Assembly: GCA_001603275.1 (NCBI GenBank)
Contig: LUYM01000020.1
Coordinates: 211,668-275,667 of the forward strand
Length of the DNA stretch: 64,000 nucleotides
Direction of reading: 5' to 3'
DNA from: Actinomycetales bacterium Actino_02
GTDB taxonomy: Bacteria > Actinomycetota > Actinomycetes > Propionibacteriales > Propionibacteriaceae
Position 1 is the first letter of the stretch. Each line of letters opens with the position of its first letter. The notes beneath the pieces were generated by a model. The model was not told where the DNA came from. It ran no database searches and worked only from the letters and a program-made list of their open reading frames with translations. Shown here one piece after another: positions 45,917 through 53,839 of the stretch. The translations under genes and the position numbers were made by a program.

Positions 45917-46885
45917 ATGGCCGTCGTTACTACGCGCCAGCTGCTGGACAGTGGCGTCCACTTCGGGCATCAGACTCGCCGTTGGAACCCGAAGATGAAG
46001 AAGTTCATCTTCACCGAGCGCAACGGCATCTACATCATCGATCTGCAGCAGTCGCTGACCTACATCGACGCTGCGTACGCCTTCGTCAAGGAGACTGTCG
46101 CCAAGGGTGGCCAGGTGCTGTTCATCGGTACCAAGAAGCAGGCCCAGGAGACCGTCGCCGAGCAGGCCACCCGGGTGGGCATGCCCTACGTCAACCAGCG
46201 CTGGCTGGGCGGCATGCTGACCAACTTCGGCACCATCAGCAAGCGGATCGCGAAGATGAAGGAGCTCGAAGGGCTCAACTTCGACGACGTGGCGTCCTCC
46301 GGCCTGACCAAGAAGGAACTGCTGCAGCAGAAGCGCAAGAAGGAGAAGCTGGCCAAGACCCTGGGCGGCATCCGCGAGATGCACCGGGTGCCCCAGGCAA
46401 TCTGGGTGGTGGACACCAACAAGGAGCACCTCGCCATCGACGAGGCCCGCAAGCTGCACATCCCGATCGTCGGCATCCTGGACACCAACTGCGACCCCGA
46501 CCACGTCGATTTCCCGATCCCGGGCAACGACGACGCGATCCGTTCGGTTGCGCTGCTCACCCGGGTGATCGCCGACGCGGTTGCCGAGGGCCTGCTGGCC
46601 CGTTCGTCCGCAGCCGCCACCGGCGAGGAAGTCGAGCCCATGCCTGATTGGGAGCGCGACCTGCTGGCCGGCGCCGAGGCGAAGGCGGACGAGGCCGCAG
46701 TGGAGGCTCCGTCCGAGGTTGTTGCCGAGCCGGCTGCTGTCGAGGTTGTCGCTGAGGCTGCCCCGGAGGCTGAGGTTGTCGCTGAGGCTGCTCCCGAGGC
46801 TGAGGTTGTCGCTGAGGCTGCCCCCGAGGCCGCCGCCGAGGAGCCGGCCGCCGAGGCTGCCCCCAAGGCCAAGAAGACCAAGTAA
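45917..46885 (+). CDS. rpsB: 30S ribosomal protein S2
   Basis: Ribosomal protein uS2 of 322 aa. The core (about 1-235) is classical: [74 protein letters not shown] long acidic Ala/Glu/Val tail (about 236-322) follows, with three near-identical 10-residue units [13 protein letters not shown] 45917 has AAAGGA upstream; earlier in-frame codons lie in the leader. tsf follows after 14 bp, the usual rpsB-tsf operon. Confidence 0.96.
   Translation: MAVVTTRQLLDSGVHFGHQTRRWNPKMKKFIFTERNGIYIIDLQQSLTYIDAAYAFVKETVAKGGQVLFIGTKKQAQETVAEQATRVGMPYVNQRWLGGMLTNFGTISKRIAKMKELEGLNFDDVASSGLTKKELLQQKRKKEKLAKTLGGIREMHRVPQAIWVVDTNKEHLAIDEARKLHIPIVGILDTNCDPDHVDFPIPGNDDAIRSVALLTRVIADAVAEGLLARSSAAATGEEVEPMPDWERDLLAGAEAKADEAAVEAPSEVVAEPAAVEVVAEAAPEAEVVAEAAPEAEVVAEAAPEAAAEEPAAEAAPKAKKTK
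46742..46831 (+). repeat. Three tandem 30-bp repeats in the rpsB tail
   Basis: Units 46742-46771, 46772-46801 and 46802-46831 differ by only a few third-position bases and encode [10 protein letters not shown]. The 30-bp period keeps the frame, so copy number could change without breaking the gene. Confidence 0.9.
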
Positions 46886-46899
46886 GGAACGAGAGACTA

Positions 46900-47715
46900 A
46901 TGAGTGCGATCACTGCCGCGGATGTGAAGAAGCTCCGCGACGCGACCGGTGCCGGCATGATGGACGCCAAGAAGGCGCTCACCGAGGCTGACGGCGACTT
47001 CGATGCTGCCGTCGAGATCCTGCGGGTGACCGGCCAGGCCAAGATGGCAAAGCGGTCCGACCGCGAGGCCAGCAACGGCCTGGTGGCCTCGGCCGGCAAG
47101 TCCGTCATCCAGCTGGGTGCCGAGACCGACTTCGTGGCCAAGAACGCCGAGTTCATGACTCTGGCCGACGACATCGCCAAGGCGGTGGACGCTGCTGGCG
47201 CCCATGGCATCGAGGCGGCAAATGCCGTTGTCCTGCCCTCGGGTAAGACCGTGCTGGACACGATCAACGAGCTCAGCGCCAAGATCGGCGAGAAGCTGGA
47301 GCTCGCTGCTGCGGCCAGCTACGACGGTGAGGTCAGCATCTACCTGCACAAGCGGTCCGCGGACCTGCCCCCGCAGGTGGGCGTCATGGTTGAGTACGTC
47401 GGTGGCGACGAGGCCTTCGTGCGTGGCATCGCCATGCAGATCGCCGCGATGTCCCCGTCCTACGTGACCCGCGACGACGTCCCCGAGGACGTCCTGGCCA
47501 ACGAGCGCCGGATCGCCGAGCTCACCGCTCGCGAAGAGGGCAAGCCCGAGCAGATCATCCCGCGGATCGTCGAGGGTCGTCTGGGTGGCTTCTTCAAGGA
47601 AGTCTGCCTGGTCGAGCAGGCGTCGGTCTCCGACGACAAGCTGACCGTGGGCCAGCTGCTCAAGAACAACGGGGTCGAGGTCAAGCGGTTCGTCCGCTTC
47701 TCCGCCGGCGCCTGA
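46900..47715 (+). CDS. tsf: Elongation factor Ts
   Basis: EF-Ts of 271 aa, the guanine-nucleotide exchange factor of EF-Tu. The N-terminal UBA-like part MSAITAADVKKLRDATGAGMMDAKKALTEADGDF is diagnostic. ETDFVAKN is the contact region to EF-Tu helix D, and YLHKRSADLPPQVGVMVEY belongs to the core. Length and order fit actinobacterial EF-Ts. A strong hairpin terminator follows, separating it from pyrH. Confidence 0.97.
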   Translation: MSAITAADVKKLRDATGAGMMDAKKALTEADGDFDAAVEILRVTGQAKMAKRSDREASNGLVASAGKSVIQLGAETDFVAKNAEFMTLADDIAKAVDAAGAHGIEAANAVVLPSGKTVLDTINELSAKIGEKLELAAAASYDGEVSIYLHKRSADLPPQVGVMVEYVGGDEAFVRGIAMQIAAMSPSYVTRDDVPEDVLANERRIAELTAREEGKPEQIIPRIVEGRLGGFFKEVCLVEQASVSDDKLTVGQLLKNNGVEVKRFVRFSAGA

Positions 47716-47726
47716 TTCACACACGC

Positions 47727-47765
47727 CACCTGCGGCCGTCCAGCAATGCTGGGCGGCCGCAGGTG
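47727..47765 (+). terminator. Hairpin terminator after tsf
   Basis: An 18-bp stem (one G-T pair) from CACCTGCGGCCGTCCAGC and GCTGGGCGGCCGCAGGTG with loop AAT. Very stable; no T tract. Confidence 0.8.
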
Positions 47766-47787
47766 CGTCTGGACACCCCATTTCCGT

Positions 47788-47828
47788 TAGGGTGTGAGAT
47801 GCCATCGGCCAGTGCCGTCCAGCTGTGA
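47788..47828 (+). promoter_or_regulatory. pyrH promoter and possible short upstream ORF
   Basis: TAGGGT (47788-47793) is a -10. Five nt later ATG 47799 opens a 9-codon frame MPSASAVQL whose TGA (47826-47828) touches the pyrH Shine-Dalgarno AAGGAG. Transcription would begin at or near this ATG, so a leaderless uORF coupled to pyrH is possible. Confidence 0.4.
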
Positions 47829-47838
47829 AGGAGACCCC

Positions 47839-48561
47839 ATGGTCAGTCCGTATCGCCGAGTCCTGCTGAAGCTATCCGGAGAGGCCTTCGGAGGGGGCAA
47901 GCTCGGAGTCGATCCGGACGTGATCGGCGGCATCGCCGCTCAGATCGCCGGTGTGGTGGCCTCCGGAGTGCAGGTGGCCATCGTCACCGGTGGCGGCAAC
48001 TTCTTCCGCGGCGCCGAGCTCCAGACCCGGGGCATGGATCGGGCCCGCGCCGACTACATGGGCATGCTGGGTACCGTGATGAACGCCCTTGCCCTGCAGG
48101 ACTTCCTGGAGAAGGCCGGCCAGCCGAGCCGGGTCCAGACCGCGATCGCCATGGGCCAGGTCGCTGAGCCGTACATCCCGCTGCGGGCGATCCGGCACCT
48201 CGAGAAGGGCCGGGCCGTGGTATTCGGTGCCGGCTCGGGAATGCCGTTCTTCTCCACCGACACGGTCTCGGCGCAGCGGGCGCTGGAGATTCACGCGGAC
48301 GTCCTGCTGATGGCCAAGCAAGGCACCGACGGGGTCTACGACGCCGATCCTCGCACCAACCCGAATGCTCGCCGCTTCGACGAGCTCACCTATGACGATT
48401 TCCTGGCTCGCGACCTCAAGGTCGCCGACGCAACCGCTGTCAGCCTGGCCCGGGAACACCAACTTCCGATGGTGTTCTTCGACCTCGGTGTCGATGGCAA
48501 CATCGCCCGCGTGGTCGCGGGTGAGAAGATCGGAACCATCCTGCACGCCGCGCGCGTGTGA
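47839..48561 (+). CDS. pyrH: UMP kinase
   Basis: Hexameric UMP kinase of 240 aa that makes UDP from UMP and ATP. Signatures: [16 protein letters not shown] at the N-terminus, [33 protein letters not shown], and [35 protein letters not shown] 47839 has AAGGAGA upstream. It begins the pyrH-frr-cdsA-rlmN cluster that joins pyrimidine supply, ribosome recycling and phospholipid synthesis, as in many bacteria. Confidence 0.97.
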   Translation: MVSPYRRVLLKLSGEAFGGGKLGVDPDVIGGIAAQIAGVVASGVQVAIVTGGGNFFRGAELQTRGMDRARADYMGMLGTVMNALALQDFLEKAGQPSRVQTAIAMGQVAEPYIPLRAIRHLEKGRAVVFGAGSGMPFFSTDTVSAQRALEIHADVLLMAKQGTDGVYDADPRTNPNARRFDELTYDDFLARDLKVADATAVSLAREHQLPMVFFDLGVDGNIARVVAGEKIGTILHAARV

Positions 48562-48580
48562 CCCAGAAGGGAACCCAACA

Positions 48581-49138
48581 GTGATCCCTGAGATCCTGAC
48601 CGACGCCGAGCACAAGATGACCATCGCGGTCGATCACGCTCGCGAGGAGTTCGCCGCCATCCGGACCGGCCGGGCGCACCCGGCGATGTTCAGCAAGCTG
48701 ATGGTGGACTACTACGGCTCACCCACGCCGCTGCAGCAGCTGGCCACCTTCCAGGTGCCGGAGGCTCGCACCGTCCTGATCACCCCGTTCGACCGGGGCG
48801 CAATGAACAACATCGAGAAGACCATCCGCGACTCCGACCTGGGTGTGAACCCGGCCAACGACGGCAACGTGATCCGGCTGGTGCTGCCGCAGCTCACCGA
48901 GGATCGCCGCAAGGAGTACATCAAGCTGGCCCGGCACAAGGCCGAGGAGGCTCGCGTCGCGGTTCGCAATGTCCGTCGGCACGCCATCGACTCGGTGAAC
49001 AAGCTGGTCAAGGACAAGGAAGCCAGCGAGGACGAGGCCCGTGGGGCTGAGAAGCAGCTGGACGCGGCCACCAAGAAGCACATCGACGTGGTTGATGAGC
49101 TGCTGAAGGCCAAGGAAGCCGAACTGCTGGAAGTCTGA
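48581..49138 (+). CDS. frr: Ribosome recycling factor
   Basis: RRF of 185 aa, the standard length. With EF-G it splits post-termination ribosomes. Typical parts: IRTGRAHPAMFSKLMVDYYGSPTPLQQLA, LITPFDRGAMNNIEKTIRDSDLGVNPANDG, LTEDRRKEYIKLARHKAEEARVAVRNVRR. GTG 48581 has AGAAGGGAA upstream and gives the usual N-terminus. It starts 19 bp after pyrH and its stop directly abuts the cdsA GTG. Confidence 0.97.
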   Translation: MIPEILTDAEHKMTIAVDHAREEFAAIRTGRAHPAMFSKLMVDYYGSPTPLQQLATFQVPEARTVLITPFDRGAMNNIEKTIRDSDLGVNPANDGNVIRLVLPQLTEDRRKEYIKLARHKAEEARVAVRNVRRHAIDSVNKLVKDKEASEDEARGAEKQLDAATKKHIDVVDELLKAKEAELLEV

Positions 49139-50017
49139 GTGACCACCACCGACCAGGGGCCCGAGGCCTCCCCGAAGCGAGGCCCGGGGCGAGATCTCCC
49201 GGCAGCGATCGCTGTCGGGCTGGCGTTGTTTGCCCTGGTAGTGGTGACGCTGATCTGGTTCCATCCGGGCTTCGTGGCCCTGCTCGTGCTGCTGACCAGC
49301 CTGGGTGCGATTGAACTGCATCAAGCGTTGCGGCGGGTGGGAATGACCTCGACGATCATCCCGGTGGTGATCGGCAACATCTTGATCATCGGCGGCACCT
49401 ATGCCGCTGCCGAGTTCCAGAAGCAGACCAATGTGCCCTGGCATGTGGTGCTGCTCGGCACGATCGGTGGCACCGTGTTGATGGCGCTGATCGTGCGGAT
49501 GTTCGGTGGCGCTTCGGGCTATGTGCGCGACAGTGCAGCCAGTGTGTTCATCATCGGCTACATCTCGCTGCTGGCATCGTTCATCGGTCTGATCCTCGCC
49601 CAGGATCACGGAGTCGCCAAAGTGGTCGCCGTCTTCTTGTGCGTCGTCGGCAGTGACACGGGCGGCTACGTGGTCGGGGCGACTCTCGGCAAGCATCAGA
49701 TGGTGCCCACGATCAGCCCGAAGAAGACCTGGGAAGGCCTGGCCGGCTCTTTCGGTCTGGCCATCCTGGTCGGCAGTCTGTACGCGGGGCTCTTCAGCGG
49801 CCGTCCGTGGTGGCATGGTGCGATCTTGGCGGCGATTGTGGTGATCTTCGGCACAGCCGGTGATCTGATCGAATCGCTGATCAAGCGCGACGTGGGGATC
49901 AAGGACATGAGCTCGTTCCTGCCCGGGCATGGCGGCGTGATGGATCGGCTGGATTCGATGCTGCTGGCCGGTCCGGCGGCGTGGGTCTTGTTCACCATGG
50001 TTGGCTTGTTCGGGTGA
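49139..50017 (+). CDS. cdsA: Phosphatidate cytidylyltransferase
   Basis: CDP-diacylglycerol synthase of 292 aa, a membrane enzyme at the root of phospholipid synthesis. About eight helices. The signature is near the C-terminus: [10 protein letters not shown] and [35 protein letters not shown]. The N-terminal 20 residues are polar. GTG 49139 follows the frr stop with no gap, so it depends on translational coupling. Its stop overlaps the rlmN GTG by 4 bp. Confidence 0.95.
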   Translation: MTTTDQGPEASPKRGPGRDLPAAIAVGLALFALVVVTLIWFHPGFVALLVLLTSLGAIELHQALRRVGMTSTIIPVVIGNILIIGGTYAAAEFQKQTNVPWHVVLLGTIGGTVLMALIVRMFGGASGYVRDSAASVFIIGYISLLASFIGLILAQDHGVAKVVAVFLCVVGSDTGGYVVGATLGKHQMVPTISPKKTWEGLAGSFGLAILVGSLYAGLFSGRPWWHGAILAAIVVIFGTAGDLIESLIKRDVGIKDMSSFLPGHGGVMDRLDSMLLAGPAAWVLFTMVGLFG

Positions 50018-51228
50018 GCGGACTTACCCCGGCCGAAGAGGCTGAGTTTCAAAAGACCTTGGCCCAGGCGGCCGCCGGACGTCAGGTGCCGCTGGAGTTG
50101 GGCGTGCCGCGACGCGGCAAGCCGGCTACCCACTGGGCCGACCTGGACGCCGACGAGCGGGTTTCCGCGGTCACGTCCATCGGACTCCCGGCGTTTCGGG
50201 CCGGGCAGATCAACCGGCACCTCTTCGAGCACCTGTCCACCGATCCGTCCGGCTGGACCGATCTGCCGACGGCCGTGCGGGAGCAACTTGCTGACGCCTG
50301 GCTGCCGACCCTGATCACGGCCGTCCGCGATCAGCAGGCCGATGCCGGCACCACGATCAAGTCCTTGTGGCGGCTGTTCGACAACTCCTTGGTCGAGAGC
50401 GTGCTGATGCGCTACGGCGTCCCCGGCATTCGGGCCAGCGGACGCGGCCGCGAGCGGGCCACCGTCTGCATCTCGTCCCAGGCAGGTTGTGGCATGGCCT
50501 GTCCGTTCTGCGCCACCGGCCAAGGCGGCCTGCGTCGCAATCTGAGCAGTGGCGAGATTATCGCCCAGGTGATCGACGCCGCCCGGCGGCTCAAGGACGG
50601 CGAGGTGCCCGGCGGGCCCGGTCGAATCAGCAATGTGGTCTTCATGGGCATGGGCGAGCCGTTGGCCAACTACAACGCCGTTCTGCATGCGGTGCGCACC
50701 CTGGTGGCGCCGGCCCCGAATGGCCTGGGGATCTCGGCGCGAGGCGTCACGATCTCGACGGTCGGCCTGGTGCCGGGGATCCGCAAGCTGTGCGCGGAAG
50801 GGCTGCCGGTGACTCTCGCGGTGAGCCTGCACGCGCCCGACGACGAGTTGCGCGACGAGCTGTGCCCGATCAACACCCGCTGGCCGGTGGCCGAGGTGAT
50901 CGGCGCGGCCAAGCAGTACTTCCTGACCACCGGTCGCCGGGTCTCGATCGAGTATGCGCTGATCCGCGACATCAACGATCAGGCCGAGCGAGCCGAGCAT
51001 CTGGCCGACATTCTGCGCGGGCCCAACGGCTATGGCTGGGTGCACGTCAATCCGATCCCGCTGAATCCGACTCCTGGCTCGAAGTGGACGGCGTCGCGCC
51101 CGGCCGATGCCGACGAGTTCGTCCGCCGGCTGGAGGCTAGGGGAGTGCCGGTCACCGTCCGGGATACCCGTGGCCGGGAGATCGATGGTGCCTGCGGCCA
51201 GCTGGCCGCGATCGAGGTGGCCGGCTAG
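50014..51228 (+). CDS. rlmN: 23S rRNA (adenine-2503-C2)-methyltransferase RlmN
   Basis: Radical SAM methyltransferase of 404 aa that modifies A2503 of 23S rRNA and A37 of some tRNAs. The cluster motif is CGMACPFC. Other hallmarks: [58 protein letters not shown] and [13 protein letters not shown] end with the catalytic cysteine ([10 protein letters not shown]). GTG 50014 overlaps the cdsA stop (GTGA) and was preferred to the longer frame opening at 49981. Downstream is a LexA box. Confidence 0.94.
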   Translation: MSGLTPAEEAEFQKTLAQAAAGRQVPLELGVPRRGKPATHWADLDADERVSAVTSIGLPAFRAGQINRHLFEHLSTDPSGWTDLPTAVREQLADAWLPTLITAVRDQQADAGTTIKSLWRLFDNSLVESVLMRYGVPGIRASGRGRERATVCISSQAGCGMACPFCATGQGGLRRNLSSGEIIAQVIDAARRLKDGEVPGGPGRISNVVFMGMGEPLANYNAVLHAVRTLVAPAPNGLGISARGVTISTVGLVPGIRKLCAEGLPVTLAVSLHAPDDELRDELCPINTRWPVAEVIGAAKQYFLTTGRRVSIEYALIRDINDQAERAEHLADILRGPNGYGWVHVNPIPLNPTPGSKWTASRPADADEFVRRLEARGVPVTVRDTRGREIDGACGQLAAIEVAG

Positions 51229-51240
51229 CCCCGGATCCAC

Positions 51241-51263
51241 TAGAGTTTCGAACATACGTTCGA
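51241..51263 (+). promoter_or_regulatory. -10 element and LexA SOS box before the hydrolase gene
   Basis: TAGAGT (51241-51246) is a likely -10. TCGAACATACGTTCGA at 51248-51263 is a perfect match to the actinobacterial LexA site and covers the expected transcription start, so LexA should block this promoter. Confidence 0.8.
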
Positions 51264-51276
51264 CGCGAGGAGTGGC

Positions 51277-52080
51277 ATGTCCGGCATGGCCCATCAGGAG
51301 TTCGGCAACGGCCTGGCGCTGATTGCGGTTCACGGCTGGCCGGTCGATCACCACATCGTCCTGGGTTGTCTGGAGCCGATCTTCTCCGACCGGCCCGGCT
51401 ACCGGCGGATCTACCCCGATCTGCCAGGCCTGGGCGCCTCGCCCGGCGATCAGGTGGCCAGCTCCGACGACGTGCTGGAGGCACTGGACTCCTTCATCGA
51501 GGAGCAGCTGGGCACTGAGCCGTTCCTGCTGGTCGGGGAGTCCTACGGCGGTCTGCTGGCGCGCTCGATTGTGAACCGCCGACCCACCCAAGTGCGAGGG
51601 GTTGCGCTGATCTGCCCCTCCTCCGGTCTGCCTCACGCCGAGCGGACCCTGCCGGCGCTGCAGGTGCTGCGCCGTGAGCCCGGCGCGCTCGATGGGCTGT
51701 CGGCGGAGCTGACCGCGAACTTCACCGGACTGGCTGTGGTGCACACCCAGGAGGCGGTCCGCCGTTTCCTGGCCGAGGTCCAGCCCGGCCTGGCCGCCGC
51801 TGACCCCGAGACCGTCCAGCGCGTGGAGGCCGACTATGCGCTCAGTGTTGATCCGGACCGTGATCAGCCGGCGTTCCTGGGGCCGTCGCTGATCCTGCTC
51901 GGCCGCCAGGACATCGCGGTGGGCTATCACGATCAGTTGGCCCTGCTCGAGCGCTATCCGCACGCCTCGCTGGCCGTGTTGGACGTGGCCGGCCACAACC
52001 TGCAGATCGAGCAGCCGGCCCTGTTCGCCGCGCTGGTCGGCGAGTGGCTGGATCGGGTCGAGGCGGACGGCCAGGATTGA
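51277..52080 (+). CDS. Alpha/beta-fold hydrolase under a LexA box
   Basis: Single-domain alpha/beta hydrolase of 267 aa without a signal peptide. The oxyanion strand is AVHGWPVDHHIVLG, the nucleophile elbow GESYGG (serine near residue 89), the acid probably in LLGRQDIAVG, and the catalytic histidine in DVAGHNLQIEQP. The substrate cannot be inferred; epoxide-hydrolase, esterase and haloalkane types share this outline. ATG 51277 has GAGGAG upstream. The promoter carries a perfect SOS box. An ABC-F gene with a regulatory leader follows, with no terminator between. Confidence 0.85.
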   Translation: MSGMAHQEFGNGLALIAVHGWPVDHHIVLGCLEPIFSDRPGYRRIYPDLPGLGASPGDQVASSDDVLEALDSFIEEQLGTEPFLLVGESYGGLLARSIVNRRPTQVRGVALICPSSGLPHAERTLPALQVLRREPGALDGLSAELTANFTGLAVVHTQEAVRRFLAEVQPGLAAADPETVQRVEADYALSVDPDRDQPAFLGPSLILLGRQDIAVGYHDQLALLERYPHASLAVLDVAGHNLQIEQPALFAALVGEWLDRVEADGQD

Positions 52081-52116
52081 CCGCCAGTTTGCCGATGGCG
52101 TCCGAGGAGGTGCACC

Positions 52117-52149
52117 ATGGCAGCGGTATCCCCGATTGATCGAGGTTGA
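52117..52149 (+). CDS. Leader peptide 1 of the ABC-F gene (putative)
   Basis: A 10-codon frame, MAAVSPIDRG then TGA, with a very strong ribosome-binding site GAGGAGG (52104-52110) 6 nt before the ATG. Such a good site on so short a frame suggests it is really translated. Leader peptide 2 begins 1 nt after its stop. Confidence 0.5.
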   Translation: MAAVSPIDRG

Positions 52150-52150
52150 G

Positions 52151-52189
52151 ATGTACACAGACTCCAGTTCAGCTGCCACCCAGCGCTGA
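52151..52189 (+). CDS. Leader peptide 2 of the ABC-F gene (putative)
   Basis: A 12-codon frame, MYTDSSSAATQR then TGA, starting 1 nt after leader 1 stops and preceded by GAGG (52142-52145). Codons 4-5 (GACTCC) form segment 1 of the downstream pairing system. A ribosome paused here would change the folding of the rest of the leader. Confidence 0.5.
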   Translation: MYTDSSSAATQR

Positions 52190-52240
52190 CCTGTCGAGTC
52201 CTGCTGGACTCCGGGCGCAGCGCGCTGATCGAGGAGTCCA
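52160..52240 (+). promoter_or_regulatory. Putative translational attenuator of the ABC-F gene
   Basis: Four complementary segments: 1 GACTCC (52160-52165), 2 GAGTCC (52196-52201), 3 TGGACTCC (52205-52212), 4 GGAGTCCA (52233-52240). 1 can pair with 2 (5 bp), 2 with 3 (6 bp, 4-nt loop) and 3 with 4 (8 bp). Segment 4 overlaps the ABC-F ribosome-binding site GAGGAG (52231-52236), so 3:4 hides it and 2:3 frees it. Confidence 0.6.
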
Positions 52241-52243
52241 TTC

Positions 52244-53839
52244 ATGCTTCATCCCACAACCGTCCTTGAGGACGTCTCTTTCGCCTGGTCCGACGGCCGG
52301 ATGGTGCTCGACGCGGCCTCGGCGAGCCTGACTGGCCGAGCCGGGCTGATCGGGTCCAACGGAGCCGGGAAGTCCACCCTGCTGCGGCTGATCGCCGGTG
52401 ACCTGCGCCCCGACGCGGGACGGCTCCACGTGGCCGGACGCGTGGGCCTGCTGCCCCAACACCTGGTGCTCCAGGCTGAACGACGTGTGGTCGACCTGCT
52501 CGGCCTCGGGCGCCAGCTCGATGCGCTGCGCGCGATCGAGGCCGGATCGAGCGACCCGATCCACTACGACCAATTGGGCGATGCCTGGGATGTCGAGACC
52601 CGAGCCGCCGCGGCGCTGGCGGCAGCGGGTCTGGATCGGCTGGGTCTGGATCGGCCGGTGGGCACTCTGTCCGGCGGCGAAGTCATGCTGGTCGCCATCA
52701 CCGGGTTGCGGGCGTCCCGGCCGGCGCTGGCGCTGCTGGACGAGCCGACCAACAACCTCGACACCCGGGCCAAGGGCGCGCTGCGCGAGGTGCTCGCCGA
52801 CTGGCCCGGTTCGCTGATTGTGGTCAGCCATGATCTGCCGCTGCTGCGGACGATGGAGCAGATTGTCGAGCTCGACCGTGGCCGGCTCAGCGTGTATGGG
52901 GGCGGCTACGACGAGTTCCGCGCCCAGCGGGAGCGGGAGCAGGCGGCTGCGGAGCAGGCCGTGGCCACCGCGCGACAGGTGCTGCGGGTCGAGCAGCGGC
53001 AGCGGATCGAGGCTGAGACCCGGCTGGCGCGTAGTGCCCGCAAGGGACGCAAGGATCGGGCGAACTCGACCTTTATCGGCGCCATGGCCGATGAGCGCCG
53101 GAGGCAGGCCCAACAGACTGCGGGCAAGGTTCGCGGCACCCTGGACGACAAGGTGATCCAGGCCGAAGAACGTCTTGCCGAGGCCGAACAGCAGCTGCGT
53201 CCGATCAGCGAACTCAGCGTCGAGCTTCCCGATCCGCACCTGGGCTCGGGGCGTCGGCTGGCTGAACTCCGTGATCCCGACCACAGCTGGATCATCGCCG
53301 GGCCACAACGTGTCGCGCTCCGTGGTGACAACGGGATCGGCAAGACGCGGCTGCTGGAGACCCTGTTCGCCCCGGCCCCGGACGCGCCGCTGCAGGCTCG
53401 GCCGCTGGCTGAGCGGATCGGCTATCTGCCACAGCGATTGGACGATCTGGACGACCAGAGGTCGGTGCTGGCCAACGTGGCATCGTCCGCGCCGCACCGC
53501 GTCAGCGCCGAGATTCGGGCGCAGTTGGCCGGATTCGGGCTGCGCGGTGCTGCCGTGGACCGGCCGGTGGCAACCCTGTCGGGAGGGGAGCGGTTCACGG
53601 TGGTGCTGGCTCGGCTACTGCTGGCCGATCCGGCGCCCCAACTGGTCGTGCTCGACGAACCGACCAACAACTTGGATCTGCAGCGGGTGGACGGACTCGT
53701 CGCTGCTCTGAATCGCTATCGCGGTGGGCTGCTGGTAGTCAGTCACGATCCCGAGTTCCTGGCCAGGATCATGATCGACACCTGGCTCGAATTGGTGCCC
53801 GGGCCGGACGGTCCGCGGCTCAGCCAGCGCTGGGACTGA
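52244..53839 (+). CDS. ABC-F family ATPase (possible ribosome-protection factor)
   Basis: Soluble protein of 531 aa with two ABC domains and no membrane part. Domain 1: Walker A GSNGAGKST (about 38-46), LSGGE, LLDEPTNNLD. A charged inter-domain linker (about 215-330) contains long helices, as in ribosome-binding ABC-F proteins. Domain 2: GDNGIGKT, LSGGERF, VVLDEPTNNLD. ABC-F members either tune translation or displace antibiotics from the ribosome. The elaborate leader with two tiny ORFs is typical of inducible resistance members. The drug class cannot be read. ATG 52244 has GAGGAG upstream. Its end overlaps the convergent LOG gene by 20 bp. Confidence 0.9.
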   Translation: MLHPTTVLEDVSFAWSDGRMVLDAASASLTGRAGLIGSNGAGKSTLLRLIAGDLRPDAGRLHVAGRVGLLPQHLVLQAERRVVDLLGLGRQLDALRAIEAGSSDPIHYDQLGDAWDVETRAAAALAAAGLDRLGLDRPVGTLSGGEVMLVAITGLRASRPALALLDEPTNNLDTRAKGALREVLADWPGSLIVVSHDLPLLRTMEQIVELDRGRLSVYGGGYDEFRAQREREQAAAEQAVATARQVLRVEQRQRIEAETRLARSARKGRKDRANSTFIGAMADERRRQAQQTAGKVRGTLDDKVIQAEERLAEAEQQLRPISELSVELPDPHLGSGRRLAELRDPDHSWIIAGPQRVALRGDNGIGKTRLLETLFAPAPDAPLQARPLAERIGYLPQRLDDLDDQRSVLANVASSAPHRVSAEIRAQLAGFGLRGAAVDRPVATLSGGERFTVVLARLLLADPAPQLVVLDEPTNNLDLQRVDGLVAALNRYRGGLLVVSHDPEFLARIMIDTWLELVPGPDGPRLSQRWD

